In this document: piece by piece, positions 1-7,105 of the stretch
How the letters are laid out: every line of letters begins with the position of its first letter
Position numbering within the stretch: the stretch's first letter is position 1
NCBI GenBank assembly: GCA_945864765.1
Contig: CAMBDR010000196.1
Coordinates: 1-7,340, forward strand
Source: Janthinobacterium lividum
Lineage (GTDB): Bacteria; Pseudomonadota; Gammaproteobacteria; Burkholderiales; Burkholderiaceae_D
Direction of reading: 5' to 3'
DNA: 7,340 nucleotides
Position numbers and translations under genes: made by a program
Notes under the pieces: generated by a model
Database searches by the model: none
What the model saw: only the letters and a program-made list of their open reading frames with translations
Told to the model about the DNA's origin: nothing

Positions 1-2961
1 GTCAAGCGACTTGGCAGCGGCGTTCATGCGGTAAATCGTCATCGTCGGGGCATCGAGCAAGCCGCCCACGTACAGGTAGAGCGACTTGAATACGATCTCG
101 GCATCCAGGTTGGCGGTAATCTCGCGCCCCATGTCGCCCAACTGGCGCAGGGTTTCTACTGACAATACCAGATCGGCGTTGGCGGTGTTTAATGCTTCGT
201 TTGATTCATTGAGGTCTTCAATGGCTTCGTTGAGTTCATGGTTGGCTTCGATCAGCTCTTCCTGCTTTTCGCGCAATTGGACTGTACGTTCATCCACCAG
301 TTGTTCCAGCACACGCTGGCGCTGGCGCAGGTAGCGGGTGCGTGTTTGCACCAATACCACGTAGAGGCTGGTCATCAACAGCAACAATGCCAGCGCAAAC
401 CACCAGGTTTGCCACCATGCTGGCAAAACCCGAATCGGGATATTTAACTCATGCCCGCTCCACTCACCCAGGCGATTGCTGCCGCGCACTTGCAACGTGT
501 ACAGGCCCGGCCACAAATTGCCATAAGCGGCGCTGCGGTGGTCGGCATCGGTGTTGATCCAATCTTGGTCATAGCCTTCCAGCCGGTATTGGTAGCGGTT
601 TTGCTTTGGATCTGAATAGTCCAGTGCGGCAAATTCAATGGCAAAATTGCGCTGGGTAGGCAGCAGAGTCAGGCTGGCGGTCTTGCCTGTCCCGGTTGGT
701 GGTGACGGGTTTGCCAAGGGAGTGGCCAACACACCGGGTGCCACTGCCTCGCCATTGATCTTTAGCGCAGTCACGACCAGCGGTGGGGCATAGTCATAGG
801 CTTTGAAGCGTGCCGGATCAATTATGGCCACACCTTGCGTGCCACCGAAGAGCAGCAAACCGTCACGGGTTTGGCCATAGGAGCCTATCCAGGTTCTGCC
901 CAAAGCCATGCCGTCAAGCCAGGTTATGCTTTGCTTGGCCCCGCCATCTGCGGCGCGACCATGCGTGGCCGGGACAGCTTGCTCAATCACGCCTTGATCC
1001 GTCCAGATACGGCCTTGCCTGTCTTCCATTAAGCTTCCGCCAATGTCTTTGCCGGGTTGACCAAGCAGGGCGCTAACATGCTCGAACCGGGCCAGCTTGG
1101 CCGCAAGGCTTTTCAATCGTTCCAGGCCCTTATCTGTCGCAACCCACAGCCTGTTTTGGCTGTCTATTAGCAGGCCTTTAATAATGTTGGAAACCAGTCC
1201 GTCCGGGTGCGCCGGTTCTGCGGGGATGTGAATCAGGTCACGGCCTTGTGGTTCATGCAACCACAAACCGTTACTTGTACCTATCCAGAGCCGGCCTTGC
1301 CGGTCTTCGGCTAGCGCATAAACAGGGTTTTCCATCGCCTTGCCCTGTTCGTCCGTCAGCACCTCGAAGCGGCCGGGCGGCGCGCTTGGGTCATCCTTCC
1401 GGGCAGGCTGTAGTGGCGGTGTAGCCGGGTGCCAACGTGCCACCCCACGATTGGTTCCGGCCCACAAGCTACCGTCTCTGCCAGCGAGCAAATTGGTCAC
1501 TTGCTTGGCGGGCAAACCCGGCACCGCCACCCAAGCGGTGCTGCCGGGCAATTGCCGCACCACACCGGCTAGTTGCGTACCCGCCCAGATTGACCCGTCG
1601 CTGGTTTGGGCCAGCGAATAGATGGTTTTATCCGGCAGGCCACCTGCCTGGCCCTCGTCTTGTCGCTGCTCTGCCCTATAACCGCCAGTCAGGCCACGCT
1701 GCCTATCAAAAATATCCATCCCGTTGCCTTTGCTGCCAAAGGCTAAGCGGCCATCGGCCAGTTCCAGCACACTCCTTACATCGGGGTGGCTCAAGCCGTT
1801 TGGCCGTTTTGCGCTGTGCCTGAGCATGCGCAGCATGGTGTTGTTGGCGTTCATGCGTTGCAAACCTGCTCCCCAGGTGCCTACCCACAACCAGCCAGCC
1901 CGATCCAGTAGCAGGGGTTTCAGGGTGTCGAACGCGAGGCTGCTAGTCAACTGCGGGTCATGGCGCAATGTTTGTAGCACATGGCCGTCGCTGGCCGCAA
2001 CGATGGTGATACCGCCACCAGAACTTGCCAGCCAAATTTGGTCGGTTTTTACTTGTGCGATGCCCGCAACCGAAGGATGGCCCAGTTGCGCCAATGGTAG
2101 CCAGTGTGGCTGCTGCGGTACGTTGGGTGACGCAGCGGTGGCAGGTAGCGAGGCTAACTGCGTGCCGCTCAACCAGGCAGCACCATGTTCGCGGGTGCCG
2201 AGCCACAGTTTGCCGTCTTGCGCCTGGAACAGGGTTACCACATTCCTGCCTGTCACGACTGTTTCAAAGCGTTTGCCATCCGGGGCGAGCCGTTGCAAGC
2301 CGCTTCTGGAGCCAACCCACAGGCGGCCTGCCTTGTCCAGCAACAGGCTGCCCACCTTGTCGTCCAGCAGGCTGTGCGGGTCAGCACCGTGCCTGAAATG
2401 CGTAAAGCGTTGACTGCCAGGTGACAGGTGATCCAGCCCTTGAGCGGTGCCAATCCACATTCCGCCCAATCCGTCATTGGCCAAGGCCCAAATTCTGCCG
2501 CCAGAGAGGCTGTCCGGCACTTTCTCATCATGCTTAAAATGCGCAAAGTGCTCGCTGGTGGGGTCAAATATCGATATGCCGGCGCTAAAGGTGCCAACCC
2601 AAATTCGTCCGTCTTTTGCAACGGCTAAGGTATTGACATAGTCCCCCGCGAGTGACAACGGGTCGCTGGCATTGTGAACAAACTTGCGGAAACGGTAGCC
2701 GTCGTAACGCACGAGGCCATTTGTCGTGCCAATCCAGATCAGGCCGCGTGCATCCTGCGCCAATGCGGTGATGGCTTGGTTGTCAATGCTTGCCGCATCA
2801 CGCAGGGTTTCAAATTCCGGTTCGGTGAAGGGGAAGTCTTGCACAGACAGTGAAGGGCTGGCTGCCGAAGGCCGGGCAACATCGGCTGCCATTAATGCCA
2901 ACGGCAGCCCAAAGCCCAGCCATAAAACCAGCCATTGCAATACTTTTAGGTTTGTTTTCAT
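1..2961 (-). CDS. Copy A: propeller/Y_Y_Y/GAF sensor histidine kinase, 3' end beyond the window
   Basis: Membrane-bound two-component sensor kinase, third in transcription order, cut by the left edge after 987 codons. I translated the whole stretch: one open frame, no stops or frameshifts. It begins MKTNLKVLQWLVLW with a hydrophobic signal peptide ending near LMAAD (about residue 27). Reg_prop-type blades with motifs such as GLIWIGT, GRIWVGT and GRLWVGS follow to about residue 715. A Y_Y_Y domain lies at about 763-847 (YRLEGYDQDWI, LWPGLYTLQVRGSNRLG), a transmembrane helix at about 854-873, a coiled coil at about 874-945, and the start of a GAF-like domain from about 948. The kinase core must lie off the left edge; its presence is inferred from copy B. 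The ATG at 2961 has AAGGA six bases upstream and aligns with copy B's start. Compared with B it lacks the GAALR repeat, a two-cysteine loop and two coiled-coil heptads, but has three longer loops of its own. The input signal cannot be read from sequence. Confidence 0.93.
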   Translation of the reverse strand, partial: MKTNLKVLQWLVLWLGFGLPLALMAADVARPSAASPSLSVQDFPFTEPEFETLRDAASIDNQAITALAQDARGLIWIGTTNGLVRYDGYRFRKFVHNASDPLSLAGDYVNTLAVAKDGRIWVGTFSAGISIFDPTSEHFAHFKHDEKVPDSLSGGRIWALANDGLGGMWIGTAQGLDHLSPGSQRFTHFRHGADPHSLLDDKVGSLLLDKAGRLWVGSRSGLQRLAPDGKRFETVVTGRNVVTLFQAQDGKLWLGTREHGAAWLSGTQLASLPATAASPNVPQQPHWLPLAQLGHPSVAGIAQVKTDQIWLASSGGGITIVAASDGHVLQTLRHDPQLTSSLAFDTLKPLLLDRAGWLWVGTWGAGLQRMNANNTMLRMLRHSAKRPNGLSHPDVRSVLELADGRLAFGSKGNGMDIFDRQRGLTGGYRAEQRQDEGQAGGLPDKTIYSLAQTSDGSIWAGTQLAGVVRQLPGSTAWVAVPGLPAKQVTNLLAGRDGSLWAGTNRGVARWHPATPPLQPARKDDPSAPPGRFEVLTDEQGKAMENPVYALAEDRQGRLWIGTSNGLWLHEPQGRDLIHIPAEPAHPDGLVSNIIKGLLIDSQNRLWVATDKGLERLKSLAAKLARFEHVSALLGQPGKDIGGSLMEDRQGRIWTDQGVIEQAVPATHGRAADGGAKQSITWLDGMALGRTWIGSYGQTRDGLLLFGGTQGVAIIDPARFKAYDYAPPLVVTALKINGEAVAPGVLATPLANPSPPTGTGKTASLTLLPTQRNFAIEFAALDYSDPKQNRYQYRLEGYDQDWINTDADHRSAAYGNLWPGLYTLQVRGSNRLGEWSGHELNIPIRVLPAWWQTWWFALALLLLMTSLYVVLVQTRTRYLRQRQRVLEQLVDERTVQLREKQEELIEANHELNEAIEDLNESNEALNTANADLVLSVETLRQLGDMGREITANLDAEIVFKSLYLYVGGLLDAPTMTIYRMNAAAKSLD
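20..129 (-). repeat. 110 bp block identical to 4115-4224 (GAF start, copy A)
   Basis: Every base of 20-129 matches 4115-4224, including synonymous positions. The block encodes the start of the GAF-like domain (from GREITANLDAEIVF through TMTIYRMNA). Mismatches begin at once on either side, at 19/4114 and 130/4225. Confidence 0.93.
176..238 (-). repeat. 21 bp degenerate repeats encoding coiled-coil heptads, about three units (copy A)
   Basis: Three degenerate 21-base units encode heptads that read about ELNEAIE, DLNESNE and ALNTANA. The flanking residues (EEL-ANHELN before, NADL-LSVETLRQLG after) align with copy B without gaps, so the difference is exactly 42 bases, or two heptads. Confidence 0.8.
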
Positions 2962-2964
2962 GAT

Positions 2965-3199
2965 TTATCCTTCTTCTTTTTGTAGTGTTCCATGCTTTTT
3001 TAATCGTATTTCTACACAGGTGCCTTCACCCACGGTACTGGTGATTTTAATCTGCCCCTTCAACCTTTGCGTCACATGGTTGTACGCCACATGCAGGCCC
3101 AGCCCCACATGCCCGTACATGCCGCTTTTGGTGGTGAAGAATGGGTCGAACACCTTGGGCAAGTCTTCTGGCGCGATGCCGTGGCCGTCGTCGCTGATG
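2965..3199 (-). repeat. Kinase-end block of copy B, near-identical to 7106-7340
   Basis: Direct repeat with copy C at an offset of 4141 bases. Counted by eye, 3001-3199 differs from 7142-7340 at 7 of 199 positions. Divergence rises only in the last dozen codons before the stop. It covers the G1, F and G2 boxes of the HATPase_c domain. Confidence 0.92.
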
Positions 3200-6100
3200 G
3201 TGATCGCAACGAAATCGCCGCCGTCATCGGCTGCGCCAGCTTGCGCGCTGATGCGCAAGGTGCCGGTGCGGTCGTCGGTGAAGGCGTGGTTGAGTACATT
3301 GACCAGAATCCGGCTCAAGGTTTCGGTCAGCGCATCCGGCACCACTTGTAGCGCCAAACCGGCAGGCGCGACGATCTCCAGCTTATTGCCGTTTTGCACC
3401 AATTGGGTGTGTACCAGGGTGGCCACTTCGGGCAAATAGTCTACCAGTTCAATCTCGGCCACGCGGTCACTGTCGGCATTGATTGAAATGGTTTTGAACA
3501 GGGCAATCAGTTCGGCGGCGCGGGTGGCGGTTTTTAGGGCCAGGGTGGTGTATTCCATGCCTTCGGAGGTAGAGGAATCGAGTACCGCTTGGCTTAAGCG
3601 ACCACTGGCAACGGCATCTTGCAGGGTTTGCCATGCGCCTTCCACGCCGGATATGGCCATCAGCGTGGTGCCCAGCGGGGTGTTGATTTCATGCGCAATG
3701 CCCGCCACCAGGCCACCCAGCGACGCCATTTTTTCTTGCTGCACCAATTGGCCTTGCGCTTGCCGTAGCGCAGCCATGGCAGATGCATTGGCCAAGGCAA
3801 TGGCTCCATAGGCGGTGAGCGTGCGAAAGATCAGGCGTTCGCGCTCGCCGTAGGCGTTTTGCTTGTCAGACTGGATCGACATGGCACCCAGTACTTTGTC
3901 ATCCACAATTAACGGGGCAAACAGGGCGGTGAGCATTTGGCGCGTGCCGGGGATATGGGTTGAGTCGTCCTGCGGGTTGAAGTGCAGTAATAATTCCTGG
4001 CGCTCGCGTACTGCCTTTGCCGCATTCGAGGTGGAAGAATTGAGCGCAATATTGCGCATTGGCATGGCCTGATCATCATCGCGCCCGAACACCGCATCGA
4101 GTGTCCTGGCGGCAGCGTTCATGCGGTAAATCGTCATCGTCGGGGCATCGAGCAAGCCGCCCACGTACAGGTAGAGCGACTTGAATACGATCTCGGCATC
4201 CAGGTTGGCGGTAATCTCGCGCCCAATGGCACCCAACTGGCGCAGGGTTTCCACTGACAATTCCAGGTCGGCGTTGGCTTCGTTTAATGCTTCATTGGAT
4301 TCATTGAGTGCCGTGTTTGATTCATTCAATGCTGCAACGGCTTCGTTCAGTGCCACATTGGATTGGTTCAGCTCGTGATTGGCATCGATCAACTCTTCCT
4401 GCTTCTGGCGCAATTGGCCAGTGCGTTCATCCACCAAATGTGCTAGTTCCCGCTGGCGCAGGCGCAGGTAGCGGGTACGCACCTGTAGCAGCGCAGCAAA
4501 CAAACTCCCCATCAGCAGCAACAACACCAGAGCGAACCACCAGGTTTGCCACCATGCCGGTAAAACCCGGATCGGAATACTCAGCTCATGCACACTCCAG
4601 GCACCCAGCCGATTGCTGCCGCGCACTTGCAGCGTGTACAAGCCCGGCCACAAATTGCCGTAGGCGGCACTGCGGTGGTCGGAATCGGTGTTGATCCAGT
4701 CTTTGTCGTAACCCTGTAGCTGATATTGATAGCGGTTTTTCTTTGGTTCAGAATAGTCGAGGGCAGCAAATTCGATGGAAAAATTGCGCTGCTCGTGTTT
4801 AAGGGTCAGGCTGGCGCTACTATCTGGCATGGCTTGTGGTGACGGGTTTGCCAGCGGTTTTATCAAGCTCTGCGGTGCCATCGCTTCGCCATTGATTTTT
4901 AGCTCCGTGATGACCAGCGGCGGGGCATAATCATACGCCTTAAAACGCGCCGGGTCGATCACCGCCACACCTTTCGTGCCGCCATAGAGTAGCAAGCCGT
5001 CATGGGTTTTGGCATAGGAGCCAATCCAGGTTAAGCCAATATCCATGCCGTCGGCAGCGCTGAGGCGACTCATGCGGAGGGCCGCCCCGCGGAGGGCCGC
5101 CCCGCGGAGGGCCGCCCCGCGGATGGCCGCCCCACGCATGGTTATAGGATCAATCACCCCTTCTTCCGTCCAGATGCGGCCCTTTCGGTCTTCCAGCAAG
5201 TTGCCACCCAAGGCTTTGCCAGGCCGCCCAAGCAGGGCGCTGACATGTTCGAACCGCCCCAGTTTGCCTTCCAGGCTTGTCAAGCGCTCCAGTCCCTTGT
5301 CGGTGCTAACCCACAGGCTGCCACGGCTGTCTACCAGCAGGCCGTCAATGAAGTCGGAAACCAGTCCGTCCAGGCGCTTGGTTTCGGCGGGGATACGGAT
5401 AAGGCCCTTATGCCCCGGTTCATGCAACCACAAGCCGTTGCTTGTCCCCATCCAAATGCGGCCCTGCCGGTCTTCGGCCAGAGTCATGACATTGGCTTGC
5501 ATCGCCTTGCCGCCTTCGTTCGTCAATACCTCAAAGCGCGGGGCTGGCTCGGTCTGGCTTGTAGGCTGTGGTGCCTGCCAGCGTGCCACACCGAAAGCGG
5601 TTCCTGCCCACACACTGCCGTCACGGCTGACGAGCAACTTGTTTACCTTCTTGTCGGGCAAACCCGGCACTGCCGCCCAGGTGCTGCTGCCAGTGCGCTG
5701 GCGCACCACCCCGGCTTGCTCTGTGCCCACCCAGACTGAGCCATCGCTGGTTTGGGCTATCGAATAAATGGTCCCATCCGGCAAGGTGCCTCCCTGACCC
5801 GCTCGCCATGCACCGATCAGGCCCCGTTGCCGATCAAAAATATCGATTCCATTGCCATTACTGCCAATGAGCAATCGACCATCGGCCAATTCCAGCATAC
5901 TCATCACATCGGGGTGACTCAATCCGTTTGGTCGTTTCGGGCTATGCCGCAATACCCGCAGCATGGTGTTGTTGGCATTGGTGCGTTGCAAGCCCGCACC
6001 CCAGGTGCCCACCCATAGCCAACCGGCCCGATCCAGCAGCAAGGGTCTCATCGTATCGAATGCCAAGCTACCCGTAACCATGGGGTCATGGCGCAGGGTT

Positions 6101-7101
6101 TGCAGTACCTGGCCGTCGTTGGCGGCAACCACAATGATGCCACCGCCATAGGTTGCCAGCCAGATTTGGTCTGGCTGCACTTGTGCAATGCCGACAACCC
6201 AAGGGTTGCTCAGTTGTGGCAAGGCAAGCCAGTTTACCTGCTGTGGCGTGCCGTCCAGCGAGGCGTCGCCCAACGGAGTGCCGTCCAACCAGGCTGCACC
6301 GTGTTCGGTGGTGCCCAACCACAGTTTGCCATCCTGTGCCTGAAACAGGGTTTGCACATTCTTGCCTGCCACCACGGTTTCAAAGCGTTTGCCGTCCTTT
6401 GTAAGCCGTTGCAAGCCGTTACGGCTGCCCACCCACAGGCGACCCGCCTTGTCCAGCAACAGGCTGCGCACCTGATCGTCCATCAAACTGTGCGGGTCAA
6501 GGCTATGTTTGAAGTGGTCAAAGCGCTCGCTGCCGCACTCGCTGCTGCGCTTGCAGGCACTTGCCAGATGATCCAACCCCTGATCGGTTGCAATCCACAT
6601 GCCACCCTGGCCGTCACCGACCAAGGCCCCAATTCTGCCACCAGAGAGGCTGTGCTTGACTTTTTCATCATGCCGGAAATGTTCAAAGCGCTCGGTGGCC
6701 GGGTCAAACACCGAGATGCCGTCGCTAACGGTGCCAACCCAAATTCGTCCGTCTTTTGCAACGGCTAAGGTATTGACATAATCCGCCGCGAGTGACAACG
6801 GGTCGCTGGCCTTGTGAGCAAACTTGCGGAAACGGTAGCCGTCGTAACGTACCAGGCCAGTTGTCGTACCGATCCAGATCAGGCCGCGGGCATCCTGCGC
6901 CAATGCGGTGATGGCTTGGTTGTCGATGCTTTCCGCATCACGCAGGGTTTCAAATTCTGGTTCGGTGGAGGGGAAGTATTGCACAGGCAGTGAAGGGCTA
7001 GCCGCAGCAGGCCTGGCAACATCGGCGGCCATTAATGCCAGCGGCAGGCCAAAGGCCAGCCATAAAACCAGCCATTGCAGCACTTTCAGGTTTGTTTGCA
7101 T
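2965..7101 (-). CDS. Copy B: complete propeller/Y_Y_Y/GAF sensor histidine kinase, 1378 aa
   Basis: Predicted to sense a periplasmic ligand, autophosphorylate on His and pass phosphate to a separate response regulator. Signal peptide 1 to about 25 (ends LALMAAD). Fourteen blade motifs follow: Trp at 76, 121, 169, 223, 261, 314, 363, then GRLLIGS 408-414, Trp 457, 498, 550, 597, 644, and GLLLYGG 702-708. This fits two seven-bladed Reg_prop propellers. Y_Y_Y domain about 763-845 (YQLQGYDKDWI, WPGLYTLQVRGSN); transmembrane helix about 855-873; heptad coiled coil about 875-954; GAF-like domain about 958-1107; phospho-acceptor helix with His1137 in GIAHEINTPLG, resembling the HPK4 type; HATPase_c about 1257-1368 with N box near Asn1268/Asn1271, G1 DDGHGI 1304-1309, F box DPFFTTK 1319-1325, G2 GHVGLGL 1330-1336. 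It ends there, with no receiver, HPt or HTH. Start 7101 is chosen because AAGGA lies seven bases upstream and it aligns with copy A's start. In-frame ATGs at 7119 and 7134 lie within copy C and lack a ribosome site. Oddities: GAALR repeats at about 656-676 and Cys183/Cys189. Confidence 0.97.
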   Translation of the reverse strand: MQTNLKVLQWLVLWLAFGLPLALMAADVARPAAASPSLPVQYFPSTEPEFETLRDAESIDNQAITALAQDARGLIWIGTTTGLVRYDGYRFRKFAHKASDPLSLAADYVNTLAVAKDGRIWVGTVSDGISVFDPATERFEHFRHDEKVKHSLSGGRIGALVGDGQGGMWIATDQGLDHLASACKRSSECGSERFDHFKHSLDPHSLMDDQVRSLLLDKAGRLWVGSRNGLQRLTKDGKRFETVVAGKNVQTLFQAQDGKLWLGTTEHGAAWLDGTPLGDASLDGTPQQVNWLALPQLSNPWVVGIAQVQPDQIWLATYGGGIIVVAANDGQVLQTLRHDPMVTGSLAFDTMRPLLLDRAGWLWVGTWGAGLQRTNANNTMLRVLRHSPKRPNGLSHPDVMSMLELADGRLLIGSNGNGIDIFDRQRGLIGAWRAGQGGTLPDGTIYSIAQTSDGSVWVGTEQAGVVRQRTGSSTWAAVPGLPDKKVNKLLVSRDGSVWAGTAFGVARWQAPQPTSQTEPAPRFEVLTNEGGKAMQANVMTLAEDRQGRIWMGTSNGLWLHEPGHKGLIRIPAETKRLDGLVSDFIDGLLVDSRGSLWVSTDKGLERLTSLEGKLGRFEHVSALLGRPGKALGGNLLEDRKGRIWTEEGVIDPITMRGAAIRGAALRGAALRGAALRMSRLSAADGMDIGLTWIGSYAKTHDGLLLYGGTKGVAVIDPARFKAYDYAPPLVITELKINGEAMAPQSLIKPLANPSPQAMPDSSASLTLKHEQRNFSIEFAALDYSEPKKNRYQYQLQGYDKDWINTDSDHRSAAYGNLWPGLYTLQVRGSNRLGAWSVHELSIPIRVLPAWWQTWWFALVLLLLMGSLFAALLQVRTRYLRLRQRELAHLVDERTGQLRQKQEELIDANHELNQSNVALNEAVAALNESNTALNESNEALNEANADLELSVETLRQLGAIGREITANLDAEIVFKSLYLYVGGLLDAPTMTIYRMNAAARTLDAVFGRDDDQAMPMRNIALNSSTSNAAKAVRERQELLLHFNPQDDSTHIPGTRQMLTALFAPLIVDDKVLGAMSIQSDKQNAYGERERLIFRTLTAYGAIALANASAMAALRQAQGQLVQQEKMASLGGLVAGIAHEINTPLGTTLMAISGVEGAWQTLQDAVASGRLSQAVLDSSTSEGMEYTTLALKTATRAAELIALFKTISINADSDRVAEIELVDYLPEVATLVHTQLVQNGNKLEIVAPAGLALQVVPDALTETLSRILVNVLNHAFTDDRTGTLRISAQAGAADDGGDFVAITISDDGHGIAPEDLPKVFDPFFTTKSGMYGHVGLGLHVAYNHVTQRLKGQIKITSTVGEGTCVEIRLKKHGTLQKEEG
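2968..2975 (-). promoter_or_regulatory. Ribosome binding site of copy A, inside the last codons of copy B
   Basis: On the minus strand the bases read AAGAAGGA, a strong Shine-Dalgarno match, ending six bases before the ATG at 2961. The same bases encode the end of copy B (Glu-Glu-Gly), followed directly by its TAA. The stop (2965-2967) is three bases from the next ATG and in the same frame, so termination and re-initiation are probably coupled. This supports 2961 as the start of copy A. Confidence 0.85.
4115..4224 (-). repeat. 110 bp block identical to 20-129 (GAF start, copy B)
   Basis: Partner of the block at 20-129. Perfect identity over 110 bases between two genes whose propeller regions differ widely points to recent sequence exchange or very strong constraint. 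Confidence 0.93.
4271..4375 (-). repeat. 21 bp degenerate repeats encoding coiled-coil heptads, about five units (copy B)
   Basis: Five degenerate 21-base units encode heptads of the type ALNESNE, ALNESNT and ALNEAVA in the cytoplasmic helix between the transmembrane segment and the GAF domain. Leu recurs every seventh residue with Asn, Ala and Glu around it, as in a signalling coiled coil with a partly polar core. Copy A has three units in the same place. Confidence 0.85.
5074..5133 (-). repeat. 15 bp coding minisatellite, four units (Gly-Ala-Ala-Leu/Ile-Arg)
   Basis: Four adjacent 15-base units. On the plus strand three are identical (GCGGAGGGCCGCCCC at 5074, 5089 and 5104) and the fourth, at 5119, has one change (GCGGATGGCCGCCCC). 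On the coding minus strand each unit reads Gly-Ala-Ala-Leu-Arg, with Ile in the variant unit. Read as AALRG, the period resembles the pentapeptide-repeat pattern A(N/D)LXX, but four units are too few for a stable right-handed helix. It lies between blade motif 13 (GRIWTEE) and the last blade of copy B. The matching place in copy A (about 900-985) has unrelated, shorter sequence. The units are very GC-rich, and the CCGCGG junctions could form hairpins. Confidence 0.95.
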
Positions 7102-7105
7102 GATT

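Noticed and set aside
1724..2413. Plus-strand open frame of 229 codons, and similar ones at 2726-3439 and 6088-6768
   Set aside because: All lie opposite the kinase frames, have no recognisable domains, and result from the GC-biased codon pattern of the coding strand.
1..2961. Copy A as a decayed pseudogene
   Set aside because: Translation base by base gave one continuous frame with all expected motifs up to the window edge. Only the unseen part could be broken.
5074..5133. CRISPR array or mobile-element end
   Set aside because: Units are 15 bp with no spacers, remain in frame inside a gene, and have no flanking duplications or transposase.
5045..5767. Plus-strand open frame of 240 codons with RRAAP repeats
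   Set aside because: It is the antisense of copy B; the repeats are the other strand of the GAALR minisatellite. The minus-strand frame has recognisable domains and runs unbroken for 1378 codons.
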